Source: Wuchereria bancrofti (Eukaryota > Nematoda > Chromadorea > Rhabditida > Onchocercidae). From it: a DNA stretch of 33,910 nucleotides. Numbering within the stretch: position 1 is the stretch's first letter; each line of letters starts with the position of its first letter. The stretch spans positions 1 to 33,910 of the forward strand of contig SSBO01000025.1 of assembly GCA_005281725.1 (NCBI GenBank). The letters run 5' to 3'. Of this stretch, positions 1-9,456 are shown one piece after another. The notes beneath the pieces were generated by a model. It did not search any database, was not told the origin of the DNA, and was given only the letters and a program-made list of their open reading frames with translations. The position numbers and the translations under genes were made by a program.

Positions 1-269
1 AATTTTAATCAATGGATCAATTTTCTAAACAAAAGAAAAATTAAATAAATTGAGTCACATTTATTTATCTAATTGTTACAAGAGTGCACTTTCATTAGGA
101 ATATTTGACAGACTACATAAATGTTAAGTTTATGGAAATTTAACTTTTAGTTTGACATAACTTTCAGATTGATAAATTCAAACTCAAAAATTATCACTTT
201 TATAGTTGGATGGATAGTGATAATTTGATCATGGCTTAGTTTTGTAAACAAGGGTTTGTGAAAGAATTT
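1..269. other. AT-rich sequence, nothing recognised
   Basis: No reading frame, repeat or RNA-like structure that I can support. It precedes the LINE remnant and may include its untranslated tail. Confidence 0.5.
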
Positions 270-1440
270 ATCCACGTATGTTGATAGCTGAAAAGGTCAA
301 TGCTGGATATGCAAATGATGTTGCAAAAAGTAGATCAGATAGATCTCAAAGACGGTAATGGTGCTATGGATGGTTGTCACCATGTCGCTTGATTAGAGGC
401 TAAAGTGAACCGATGACATTGGTCAATGTGTCCTAAGCTAAGAGATTATTTCAAGCAGTTATTGTACCTCTTTTTTGGGGCACAAACTTATTGCGTGGTG
501 AGTTCACCGTAGAGTAAGATCTCAGGGAGACAATAATCTTCCATCCTGAAGACGTGACCCGTCCACTGTAGCTGTGTCTTAAGTAACATGATCTCTGTAC
601 TAGTAAGCTTGCTTGTTAAGGACGATATATTGGTCATTTGGGTCAACAACCTAATGAACCATTCAAGGGATCATAGGTGGTGACGATGAATTTCCTCGGG
701 TAACAATGCCTGGTCTTTGATATGAAACCTTAGGCATTCTGTGGAGGACTGCCAAATATTATTTTTGATAATTAGCCGAGGAATCTATAAAGTGACTTGC
801 AGGTCTAGTTTGAAGTTAGCCTGGAAATCGTTTCCAGATATAGTAATTTTTTTAAAAAATAAAATAAAGAAATAGTAACTTCAAGATTGCTGACTTTAGG
901 CCTTTTCGTGCGTCGCCTCTTTTAGGTTTGCCCTGAAAGAAGTTGAGTTTGCATCGCACAAGGCGGTTATGTCTGGTTGACGTTTGCGCTAGGCACCACT
1001 TGGATATGATAAATACTGGGAATGCACCCTTAACGCACTAATCTGTAGTCGATAAGGTGACACCGTTTGGATCAAAGATGCGTCCAAGTTGTTTTTAGGT
1101 TCTCTTTCTGCTCTTTCTGCTGGAAGATAATTTTAACCGTAAGCTGCTTCACTCGAAAGGTTCTTGTAGACGCAGAACTCTACAGGACCGACCACTGTCA
1201 TTACTGTTTCCTACATCTATGTTTGCCCAGTTTCATTCTGGGCTTCCTACTCCGGCATTGGCATAAAATCGCCAAGAATGATCTTTGTTGATCTTTCGGG
1301 TAAAATGCCAAGGGTCAGTGTGCAATATGATTTGCCCTGCAGAATCATCCTAAAGCAGATATGCTAAAAAGGATGGCAAGTCGCTTGCAATGGAAGGCAT
1401 AGGAAGGTAATGCGATCAGAATGACTTGTCGAAAATTAAC
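270..1440 (-). pseudogene. RTE-like non-LTR retrotransposon (LINE) remnant, reverse transcriptase core deleted
   Basis: The minus strand carries broken pieces of the endonuclease/reverse-transcriptase protein that databases often label 'craniofacial development protein 2-like'. An endonuclease stretch is recognisable at about 1280-860: a GDF core near 1275, then TTWTHL, then HLIDYRLVR near 1042, then LVRCKL-like residues. A pre-RT segment near 780-730 reads WQSSTECLRFHIKDQ. The next recognisable piece is already the C-terminal tail near 590-535 (LLKTQLQWTGHVFRMEDYC), followed by LYGEL and GHIDQ. The reverse transcriptase palm with its catalytic aspartates is therefore missing between about 730 and 600. 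Stops and frameshifts are frequent, so it is dead. Family-level assignment rests on motif order; the exact clade is uncertain. Confidence 0.72.
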
Positions 1441-1544
1441 AAATTTGGAATTTTTTTGATTGAATTTCTGATTGAATTCTTGATCATTAGGCAATTAAAG
1501 CAGAACAACGCTCAAAATGTCTACTATCGCAATATCAAATGTCT

Positions 1545-1549
1545 TGACA
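1545..1549. repeat. Candidate target site duplication TGACA (left)
   Basis: TGACA directly precedes the solo LTR and recurs at 2339-2343 directly after it. BEL/Pao elements usually make 5-bp duplications. The exact LTR edge is uncertain by 2 bases, because other copies suggest it starts at TGTCG. Confidence 0.45.
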
Positions 1550-2338
1550 TGTGTCGTGAAGCTTGAAATAATCTCGCGAACCTCCAAACAACTTACAAAA
1601 TATATCAAGTAAAATTGTATTAATCCATAATACTAAATTTCGTTTTAATTGAACATTAGAAATGTAAAACTGTTTCAAATTATACATCATGTAAGCAATC
1701 ATCATTTCATCACTCATCTTCCCATTATACTTGAGCTTATCTGCTTGTCCTGACATTTTTATCTGTTAACAAAGGGTATGTACATTATTTAATATGTTAA
1801 AAATTACTCCTTTGTTCCAAATCAAATTTGCTTTCAATGTCGAAATATTGTAAGGTCTTTTAAGCTGATAGTCATCTTTTGGCAAGCTACAATATTAAAA
1901 CCCATCTCTTACTATATAAAAAGCAAAGATCATTTGATAGCTCCTTACTTAACAATCATGCTATTGTTGCAAGTCAATGCCCACTACATAAGGATTTAAA
2001 TCCTTTGTCTCAATCAGTTCTAACAGTTTTTTCCTTACCAGTAAGCTACGATTCAGCTGCTCTCTCTCTCCTACAATTCCATTCATTTCACCATCAATAT
2101 ATTCGTTCATCCATTCATCTCATTCGTAGATATTCTACGAAATTATCAGTATTGTTGATATAGATTAATATCTATATATTGTAGGTAGTAGCCAAATAAA
2201 ATCGTTAAAACAAATCTTTCTCATTCAATGCATTCATCTACACCAACTACAGTAACAAACAAGGAAGGACTTTGAGCATACAAAAGTCCATTTCGACTCT
2301 AAGCTACAAGTTATATTCAGAGTGAACCCCAAATTTCA
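1550..2338 (+). repeat. Solo BEL/Pao-type LTR (LTR copy 1)
   Basis: This 789-base unit is the reverse complement, with substitutions and small indels, of the LTR at 18219-18969. It begins TGTGTCG and ends TTCA. In the plus orientation it has an AATAAA signal near 2195, consistent with an LTR R region. No gag lies downstream on the plus strand and no integrase lies upstream. Together with the candidate TGACA duplication on both sides, this indicates a solo LTR left by recombination between the two LTRs of an element. Its orientation is opposite to the gag-pol fragment next to it, so the two are separate insertions. Short open frames inside it are by-products of LTR sequence. Confidence 0.75.
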
Positions 2339-2343
2339 TGACA
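2339..2343. repeat. Candidate target site duplication TGACA (right)
   Basis: Matches the 5 bases at 1545-1549 and supports copy 1 as an independent solo LTR insertion. Confidence 0.45.
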
Positions 2344-2633
2344 AAAGCTAAGACGAAACCTCTTTTTTTACTCTTTTTCAGAACCTAATATTTTCCGGAC
2401 TACTAAGTTACTTAAGCTTCCAAGAAAAAGGTCAAATTGGGTTTAATTTTAGATTAAAAAGCTTGTAGCAGAGCACTATTCAAACGGAACTGTTTTCGTA
2501 CTTTATGTTGTAGTGCAGCATAATTATTCATCTGTTTCCAGCCGTGAACTCAATGTTTATGATTTCATATAAAAGTTTAAAAATGATCAATAGCAAATCT
2601 TTTCTGACACAAAACAATAATTACAATCGCAAT
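2344..2633. other. Unassigned spacer between solo LTR and truncated pol
   Basis: AT-rich. It marks where the gag-pol fragment breaks off after the first part of reverse transcriptase. No coding or repeat identity seen. Confidence 0.4.
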
Positions 2634-4957
2634 TGCATCAAATACAACACGTAATTTGGTTGAAATACTGTTCTCATTCCAAATCGGTTGGTGCGGGGGG
2701 AAATACACGTTGTTGTGTTGGCGCGTTGTGGGTTCTATAATTCCATGCTGTTGAATGGTCTGATGGTACGCGAAATTAATTCGGGTTTTGATTGTAATTT
2801 GTTCCATTGGGAATAAAGTCTTGCGGACGAGAGTGCAAAATTGTCTGATAGTGGGTGCGAATTATCCTGCTTTGATCTCCAGGGAAAGCTGACCACTATT
2901 CTTTCTTCATTAGTGTAGACATTCCGGTCAGAATGTTCCTGAGCTATGATATCTTCCTCTTTGACTTCGTCTTCCTTGATTCCCATCAGTTTAAGGTTCC
3001 AAAATGTTTCGAAGGGGTCCACTGTTGCCGTGCAGACGTTGCTGTCGATTGATTGTGGCGGTTCTGCTCTCGTTACTATTTGACCTAGTGTTGTCGTAAT
3101 TATAATAAAATTGCCTTGGCGAAGAGTTGTTTGGGGTAGGAGAATTCTTGAAATGACATCTGCCTCAAAAGTAATTCAGGTTCCTGTAACGCTGTTTGGA
3201 TATCATGTCGTTGTCTTACATTCATTTTTATTTTGGCGTATTGTAGCGGGCGGTGTAAGATACTAGGAACTGTGTTGACGGTTACTACTTCTTTGGTTTG
3301 GCGATCCTGGCTTTCAAGGACGACCTGAAGTCGTCTGGTTTTCACTGTAACTGGTTTTGCTGCTGCGAAGGATCCCACTGACAGTGTCTCTGCTGGCTGT
3401 CAATCATTTTTAATGTCTGTGCGAGATTTTTTGTGATATAGGATCTGTCACTGCTTGTATCCAGGAGTACCATTACTTTTTTACTTTTGTGGTGATTTCG
3501 TGGGTTACTGGCAAATCCTTCTATACACCACAATGGCGTAAGGTTATTGGAAGATGTTCTGATATTTGAGAATGTTGCATTATGTTCCGATATTTGCGAA
3601 TGTTGCATTAGTTTCAATGTGGATTGTTGCTTGATTTGCTGGTGTATTCTTCGTAACCGTGTTTATAGGTGAGCATAATGCCGGATGGTGTCTTCGCCCG
3701 CATTTGAAGCATTGTAAAGCTTTGCAATCTTTTGATCTATGTCCTTCTTTCAGGCACAGAAAACATAATTTTAGTTCTGTCACTCGTTTCGAGCGTTCCT
3801 CAGGTGTAAAAAATTTTCGGCATTCATGAGTACGATGTGGTTTTGTGCAGAACGAACACATTCTGTTCGTTTTAGGTGGATGCATTAAGGTTGCCTCATT
3901 CTTTCTCGGCGGGCGATTATGTTTCGTGTTGATCGTTGCTAATGTCAGTTTTGACATATCCATTGTCTCCCAGCGCGGACTATATGGTTCTTTTGAGGCA
4001 TAACCTAATATACTTGTCACATTTTCTTCAGCAATAACAAAGGTTGCTAGGCGGTCTCTTAAGGTGGGTACTGTCCATTCGGATTTCTCGTATTCTATTT
4101 TCTCCAATATGGACTTTGGAAGCTTTTGTTTTATAAGATAGATTATAAGAGTTGAATTAACATCTTCCCCTTGGAATCCAAGTAATTCTATTATTCGATC
4201 AATAGCTTCTATAGTGGTTCGTAGATTACTTTCTTTCGCCCTAGGTAATCTTTCCAGTTCTCTGTATAAGGCTTGTTTGATTGCTGCTGGTTGTTCATAT
4301 CGCTTTTTTAGTGCTGCGATAACTACTTCATAATTCTGGGTCCGTAGCGCTTAGGGTTCTATGACTGAGGCTGCTGCTCCCACAATGTACGGCGGTTCGG
4401 AATCAATCCCAGAATACTGGCCATGCAGTGAGGGTGCCATCAAAAATCTTCATTTTCATTTTTGGAAGTTGCATTTGACTGATAAGTGGTGCGGTTGGAA
4501 CTGGAGTTGGAGGTTCTATGCTGTCTATTTCCTTATCAATGGTTTGTATAGCTTGTTCCAGTCGTTGTACGTTTGAAATTAGCGTAAACAGTGCATCTCG
4601 TCCGATTTCTAGTGTGTGTAGAAAACCTTCTTTTTAGGCCTCTTTATATAATTGTTCTTCCTTCTTTAGTTGTTCTTTTTCCATAATGTTCATAATATCT
4701 TCCCATCTTTCTTCTTTTTGTTGTAAGCGCTGTACGCTGTCTTCAATTCTGCGCTTTAGGTCCTGTACTTTTTTGAGTTGGGTTTCATAAAGTTGTCGTG
4801 TTTCCAGTGCGGTACTGTTCTCTGGTGGTTCCATCCAGGGAGGGATGGACACAATTAATTCCTGCAGCTTTGCCGCCGTTCCTTGAGCTGTTCTTCTAAT
4901 GCCAGCACTCATTGCAATAGGTACGTAACACTCAAAAGCAATCACAGTATAAGTCAC
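2634..4957 (-). pseudogene. BEL/Pao retrotransposon gag, aspartic protease and N-terminal reverse transcriptase, decayed and truncated
   Basis: The minus strand encodes the front half of a BEL/Pao polyprotein. In order: a coiled-coil-rich gag start (about 4912-4634), a DUF1759-type gag core (about 4345-4070, with LKKRYEQPAAIKQALYREL), three CCHC-like zinc knuckles (CSFCTKPHRTHEC, CFLCLKEGHRSKDC, CFKCGRRHHPALC at about 3840-3670), a protease motif LLDTSSD near 3460, and the pre-RT linker FWNLKLMGI near 3000. RT motifs SISTKLRVVFDA end near 2634. Homology stops there, so the palm, RNase H and integrase are lost. In-frame stops (4634 and near 4415) and several frameshifts show it is inactive. 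The protease DTSSD differs from the usual DTG/DSG-type site. Confidence 0.85.
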
Positions 4958-5106
4958 AAATGAGAAAAAAACAGAATTACAATATCAAAAAAATTGGTGC
5001 AATTATATAAAAGTGGAAAATATTAAGGTACTAGTACAATTAAGTTCACAAATTTAACAAAAGTTCACTCTCAAAGAAAAGGTTGCTGATTTAATTGGTC
5101 TGGTTT

Positions 5107-5124
5107 TTTCTTTGCTCAGCCCCA
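5107..5124 (-). other. Possible primer binding site of the gag-bearing BEL/Pao element
   Basis: Directly after the proposed LTR end (TTACA on the minus strand) comes TGGGGCTGAGC, the usual TGG start of a tRNA-primed site. I could not match it to a specific tRNA 3' end, so this is inference from position and the TGG start. Confidence 0.3.
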
Positions 5125-5596
5125 TGTAAGAACAAATCTGGTATTTCTTCCTTACTGCTCTGCTTCCTTGCGAAACAAAGTAGTTTTTCTCTCTTGATAA
5201 TTCAGATCGTTGATTTCTTTGTCTTCGATACTGCTAGATTCTCGAATCTGTATTGGTTCTTTTCTGTGTACATGTGGGAGTCTTGTGAAATACTTTATTA
5301 TTCAAACCTCAAACTTGGGTAATTAAACCACTGATTAACATTAAAAATTATACAACGTTACAATAACGAACTGATACATAACACACAAACATAACTTAAT
5401 TATAAAACATTTAAAGATATAAGCAAGCTAGACACTTCCCAACCGACCCATACCAAGACAAGAAGCTAATAATGCATGACTTTGTAAGGAAGAAAATTGG
5501 GAGAGTTTTATGGATGTTAAGGTTACAAAGCGGATTAAAATCACTTAAAACAATAGTCTTTGTTCATTACGTCATAGCTTCGCCATTGTGGCGACA
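5125..5596 (-). repeat. Probable 5' LTR of the gag-bearing BEL/Pao element
   Basis: Read on the minus strand, this 472-base segment starts TGTCGCC and ends TTACA. It has an AATAAA signal near 5303 and lies just before gag with a plausible primer site between. It shares only its first bases (TGTCGC) with the 750-base LTRs elsewhere in the window, so it belongs to a different BEL/Pao family. The partner 3' LTR is absent because the element is truncated, so the ends cannot be confirmed by comparison. Confidence 0.45.
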
Positions 5597-5699
5597 GCTT
5601 AATTGCACCAAGATAATTACCTAAATGTAGTATTACTTGGTTGAATACCTGAAAAGACTAAGCCCATCATTACATATTTATTTTATTGTATATGTATTG

Positions 5700-6200
5700 C
5701 TAAGTGCTTCCACAATTAGCAGGTTTTTTTGGAATTAATAACCATTGTAGGATGGAACAACCTATTTCTGATAGTGTAACCGGTTTGGAAAATCTCTACA
5801 ATAATGCCAGTTTTTTTCCATTATCCTCTCTTTCTACAATAGCTTGATGTAAATTACTATCAAAAAGCTCTCCGATTGGGTCTATCTCTTCTAATCCATG
5901 CATTTTGAGATCATTCAGAATTTTTTATAAGCTACTTTAATTCCCTCATGAATAGGATCGTCGTCCTTCAAAATTTCCATTACTTTTTTTAAATTATCAC
6001 AGATATTACGGGCAAATTTTGTAACTGCGTAGTCGTTTGCATCGCTAATTTGTTTTTGCATTATACTTTAACGTTTTCGTTATCTGCAGCAGCGTAAATG
6101 ATTTTCAATCATCAACTTGTTTACTATTATTTTGTTGATCTTCACTTTTTTGTTTATTCAAAATAAATTCGTACACCTGTTTACTTTTGTATAGGCAACT
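5700..6200 (-). pseudogene. grpE: Nuclear Wolbachia-type grpE pseudogene
   Basis: GrpE is the nucleotide exchange factor of bacterial DnaK. The minus strand gives its parts in order across frames: a hydrophilic N-terminus (KQVYEFILNKQKSEDQQ, near 6180), ADNENVK and MQKQISDANDYAVTKFARN (near 6085-6010), EILKDDDPIHEGIKVAY, HGLEEIDPIGELFDSNLHQA (near 5880) and the C-terminal VEIFQTGYTIRNRLFHP (near 5760). The spacing and the FD-NLHQA and QTGY--RNRL motifs are characteristic of GrpE. At least three frameshifts and an in-frame stop near 6110 kill the gene. A bacterial chaperone gene without introns in nematode DNA, next to another alphaproteobacterial-type gene, is best explained by transfer from the Wolbachia endosymbiont. 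Assignment to Wolbachia and not another Rickettsiales member is inference. Confidence 0.85.
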
Positions 6201-6449
6201 TGCTTTTATTTGACAGGAAAGATTAGCTGACTAGCATCGAGCTTTTTTAAGCCATAGAAACAAAGCTACAAAAAAAAAGCTACTTTCTATATTCAACAAA
6301 TCAATTTGCTTATTCATAAGCAAACTTTCTTGGGTTCCAATGTCTGCAGACTGGGATGACAAAAAAAAAAGCTATTTAGATGACAAAGAAAGGATACAAG
6401 GATGGTAAAAAAGGAGCATGTGACAGAAGGGAATACTGGAATAGTACCT

Positions 6450-6487
6450 TCGACTGTATAACGATTCGAAAATCGTCATACAGTCGA
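6450..6487. other. 17-bp palindrome with 4-base loop between grpE and dcd remnants
   Basis: Left arm 6450-6466, loop CGAA, right arm 6471-6487, with one mismatch. It lies in the divergent intergenic region of the bacterial block, so it is probably an inherited bacterial intergenic palindrome. No U-tract follows to make a clear terminator. Confidence 0.6.
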
Positions 6488-6572
6488 GCCATAAAAAGCT
6501 GTTAGGTCTATGGTTTACATTTAAATTTTATTTTATATTATTGTAAGTACTATACAACTTTAGGGAACAATT

Positions 6573-7137
6573 ATGGCAGTGATAAATGGATAAGAGAAAA
6601 AGCTGAAAGCTTTGGAATCATAGAGCCTTTTGTGGATCATAAAAGCAGCAAGGGTGTTATGTCTTTTGGACTATCATCTTACGGGTATATAATGCAAAAG
6701 TAAATAATAAATTTAAGATTTTTACTAAGTTATTCAGCTATAGTCCTAAGGATTTTTCTAAGAATAATTTTATATATAAGGAAACAGATGTGTGTATAAT
6801 TCTATCGAATAGCTTCGCACTTGCAAGTACAGTAGAATATTTTCGCATACCAAGAGATGTATTGGCTATTTGTATTGGTAAATCAAGTTACATGTGGGAT
6901 TATAGTAAACCTTGGAATAGAAAGGTCAAAATAGAAAAGTTATTCCCTTGGAACCTGGATAGAAAGATCATGTTACACTTGAATTCTCAAACACTACTCC
7001 GCTTCCTATAAAAATTTATGCTAATAATGAAGGAGCATGCCAATTTGTGTTTCTAAGTGGTGAAAGTGAATATGAAAAACGATATAAAAGGAAAATATAT
7101 AAATCAATATAAATTTACCTTACCGTTGATGAAATAA
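6573..7137 (+). pseudogene. dcd: Nuclear Wolbachia-type dCTP deaminase (dcd) pseudogene
   Basis: Dcd deaminates dCTP to dUTP in bacterial pyrimidine deoxynucleotide synthesis. The start MAV is at 6573. A short deletion shifts the frame before [16 protein letters not shown] and [14 protein letters not shown] second shift follows near 6690, then [13 protein letters not shown] and [18 protein letters not shown]. The catalytic-region stretch after GKS is scrambled (about 6880-6950). The C-terminal part is clear: LEPG then a stop in place of Trp, then [26 protein letters not shown], a last frameshift, and [18 protein letters not shown] ending in TAA at 7135-7137. Full bacterial length is spanned, so the whole gene was transferred and then decayed. 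It is divergent from grpE and convergent with the membrane protein remnant. Confidence 0.9.
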
Positions 7138-8065
7138 TGACTTTTGTTTAAAAAAGTTTGATATTACTTCATTGTGCTGAAGATTATAAAGATTTACTCT
7201 TACTAGTTGATTACATGCACGTGAAGGGTGATTTTTAAACGACTCTACATAGTCTGAAAAGAACCTTGTAGAAGAATCACTACTTAAAGCTTTTGCAACT
7301 TCTTCCGCTTTATTGGAAAGTTGATTAAATAATTCTTCACCCTTTGTTTGCAACTCATCTTCAAATTCCTGTTTTACATTGTCCTTATTTACCCTCTGCA
7401 AGAAGGAAAACTCTCCAAACATATATAAGGAAGAGACGATGCTTTTGAAAGTTCCAGTGAAGCATGCACTTAAACCATGATCACCATACACCCGTATTCT
7501 ATTTGCGATTCTATTAGATGCTGAAGTAGTTGGTATTTTCTGTGGAGTATTTGTGTATCAATATTTATGTTTGAACCGGCACTTTTTTATCTTTGTCATT
7601 ACAAGCTTTCCTAACCAAATTTAAAACTTGCTTTTAATGTTAACCCACTTCCACTATGTATATTTTGTATACGTTTCAAGCATTCACATGTTTTTTCTCA
7701 TCTTCTTTAAGTTGATATTTTCTGCAGCTTTTTCTGTTTAGTTTACTCCTTTTTTTTTAAAAATTTTCTATTTCTTTTGTAAATCCGTCTTCAATATCAG
7801 GTTCACCATGGTTTTCCTTTAGTTTTCAATATTAATATTAAGTCAATATTACGTTTATGTCGGTATTATGTGTTGTTTGTGGGACGTGTACTATTTCTTC
7901 AAATGCTGCTGCTCTTTGCTCTAGCCGTTCCTACAAGGTAATATAGCTTACGCAATATTGTAACAATCACAAAAAGTACTAGAAGAGAAATAGCAAATAC
8001 TATAACAGATGTTATGATTAGACCAACAGCTAGCCACCTTACAGGAGCTAGCAAAACTTTTTTTC
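7120..8065 (-). pseudogene. Decayed bacterial (Wolbachia-type) membrane protein of unknown function
   Basis: The best preserved piece is a 123-codon minus-strand frame ending at 7120, continuing upstream in the same frame to about 7558 (PTTSASNRIANRIRVYGDHG, then FKSIVSSLYMFGEFSFL and a charged helix). Further upstream, broken frames give a hydrophilic stretch near 7800-7640 and a strongly hydrophobic double segment near 8050-7965 (VRWLAVGLIITSVIVFAISL), which looks like transmembrane helices. Gene order, strand alternation and composition make it part of the same bacterial block as dcd, whose 3' end it meets tail to tail. I do not recognise the family. It could be two adjacent remnants, not one. 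Confidence 0.55.
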
Positions 8066-8150
8066 ACTTTTGACGGTTCTTATATATTGGCTATCTCAAA
8101 ATTCCACACTTTAATCGTGTAGGTCTTTTCATTTGATTCATTTCAGTGTT

Positions 8151-8260
8151 TTTCTGTGAATTGGAATTTAATCCTTTTCCTTCCTTTTTACTCTTTTTTT
8201 TAAGTTTTCTGTGAATTGGAATTTAATCCTTTTCCCCCCTTTTTACTCTTTTTTTTTAAG
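8151..8260. repeat. Tandem duplication, 55-base period, two copies
   Basis: Units start with TTTCTGTGAATTGG and end with a T-run followed by AAG. The second unit runs directly into the LTR fragment at 8258. It separates the bacterial block from that LTR. Confidence 0.8.
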
Positions 8261-8460
8261 TTCGTATGCTCAAAGGCTTTCCTTGTTTGTTATTGTAACT
8301 GATTGAGACAAAAGATTTAAATCCTTACATTGGGCATTTTTTTTCTTACATTTCTAATGTTCAATTAAAACGAAATTTAGTATTACGGATTAATACAATT
8401 TTATTGATATATTTGGTAAGTTATTTGGAGGTCCGCGAGATTATTTCGAGTTTTGCGACA
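8258..8460 (-). repeat. Internally deleted BEL/Pao LTR (LTR copy 3)
   Basis: About 200 bases match the LTR at 18219-18969 in the same orientation and keep both outer ends: GTATGCTCAAAG near 8265 and the GCGACA terminus at 8460. Two internal blocks are missing, one after the TTGTTTGTTATTGTA stretch and one after TGGGCATT. It is a relic, probably a solo LTR with deletions. Confidence 0.75.
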
Positions 8461-8622
8461 TGTCTTTCGTTTTTCCAGGAGTTAAACAATGCATGGCAAC
8501 GATTTGTTGCACCACGATACTGTTTGTTGATTTTTAACATGCTTACCATTTTTAAAATGGTGAGGTTGTGTTTAAAATGATACCAATGTTAAAAGGGAAG
8601 CTTAAATCTTATTTTTCGCGCA

Positions 8623-9456
8623 GTGGATCCGGTCCCAGTGGCAATGAGATCTAACCAGTACTTATTCGGGTCAAACTTTTTGTTAGAAACTGATTTAAAT
8701 TCGAGAAACACCATTTTTTGGAAAATACAAGTTCAATTTAATAATAGAAATATAGATAGCGAAACTGCCTGTTATGTACGAATTTATTTTGATCCAGCAG
8801 TGATAAACATTGCTTTAAAAATACTGGTTAAGAATGACAAAGAAATACACGTCGTGAGTTTTGAACTATTTTTTCATAGTAATTATTTGTCATATACATA
8901 ATATTATTTATCATACATTTTATTAAATAGACTGCAAGCTACTCAAACATTTTCCAGTAAGTTTGAGAAATGCTGGCTGCAGAAAAAGATTCAGCAAAAT
9001 TTTTTTTTTGTTAGCTTTGCAACTGCAGATTTAGAAAAAAAGGATAGCGTGCCCGCAGAAATGCAAAACTGAAACGATGGCAATGATGGTAAAGGGTACA
9101 TGCATAACAAGTATACCTGAAGAAGATGAAAGAACAAAGGTCGGAACTTCACGTTCAAATGAGATTTTCAATGGGATAAAAACGTTTCTATCAAGGCTCA
9201 AAGTGAATTCTCAAAAAAAAAGGATTACTTCAATATGCGCTCTAATTTAACCTCGAGCAATGAAGCTTAGAACCTAAAAATGAAGCATCTAATCAATTTT
9301 CAACCAGAAATTATTCAACTGTTTATTGCTCAAGTGAAAAATATATTACAAATTTTGTAGCCTAGAGAAGTGAAATTGGAGATAGACAAGACAGTGAAGA
9401 TGAGACAATCATTAAGGACATCAAAAAAAGAATAACAGATATTGTCAGCACATGAA
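8623..9456 (+). pseudogene. Possible decayed coding region, unrecognised
   Basis: A 92-codon plus-strand frame (8623-8901) follows a CAG acceptor-like site and has a protein-like composition (YLFGSNFLLE, YVRIYFDPAVIN). Further plus-strand frames lie at about 9071-9250 (57 codons from an ATG) and about 9280-9456 (EASNQFSTRNYSTVYC through IIKDIKKRITDIVST, with one in-frame stop). They could be exons of one gene or a degraded gene. I recognise no domain and cannot connect the pieces with phased splice sites, so coding status is uncertain. Confidence 0.25.

Noticed and set aside
1535..2163. Open frames of 73 and 94 codons on opposite strands, with relatives at 18460-18645 and 18832-19038
   Set aside because: They lie within LTR copies 1 and 2. 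Similarity between them reflects the repeated LTR and the frames are not consistently preserved.
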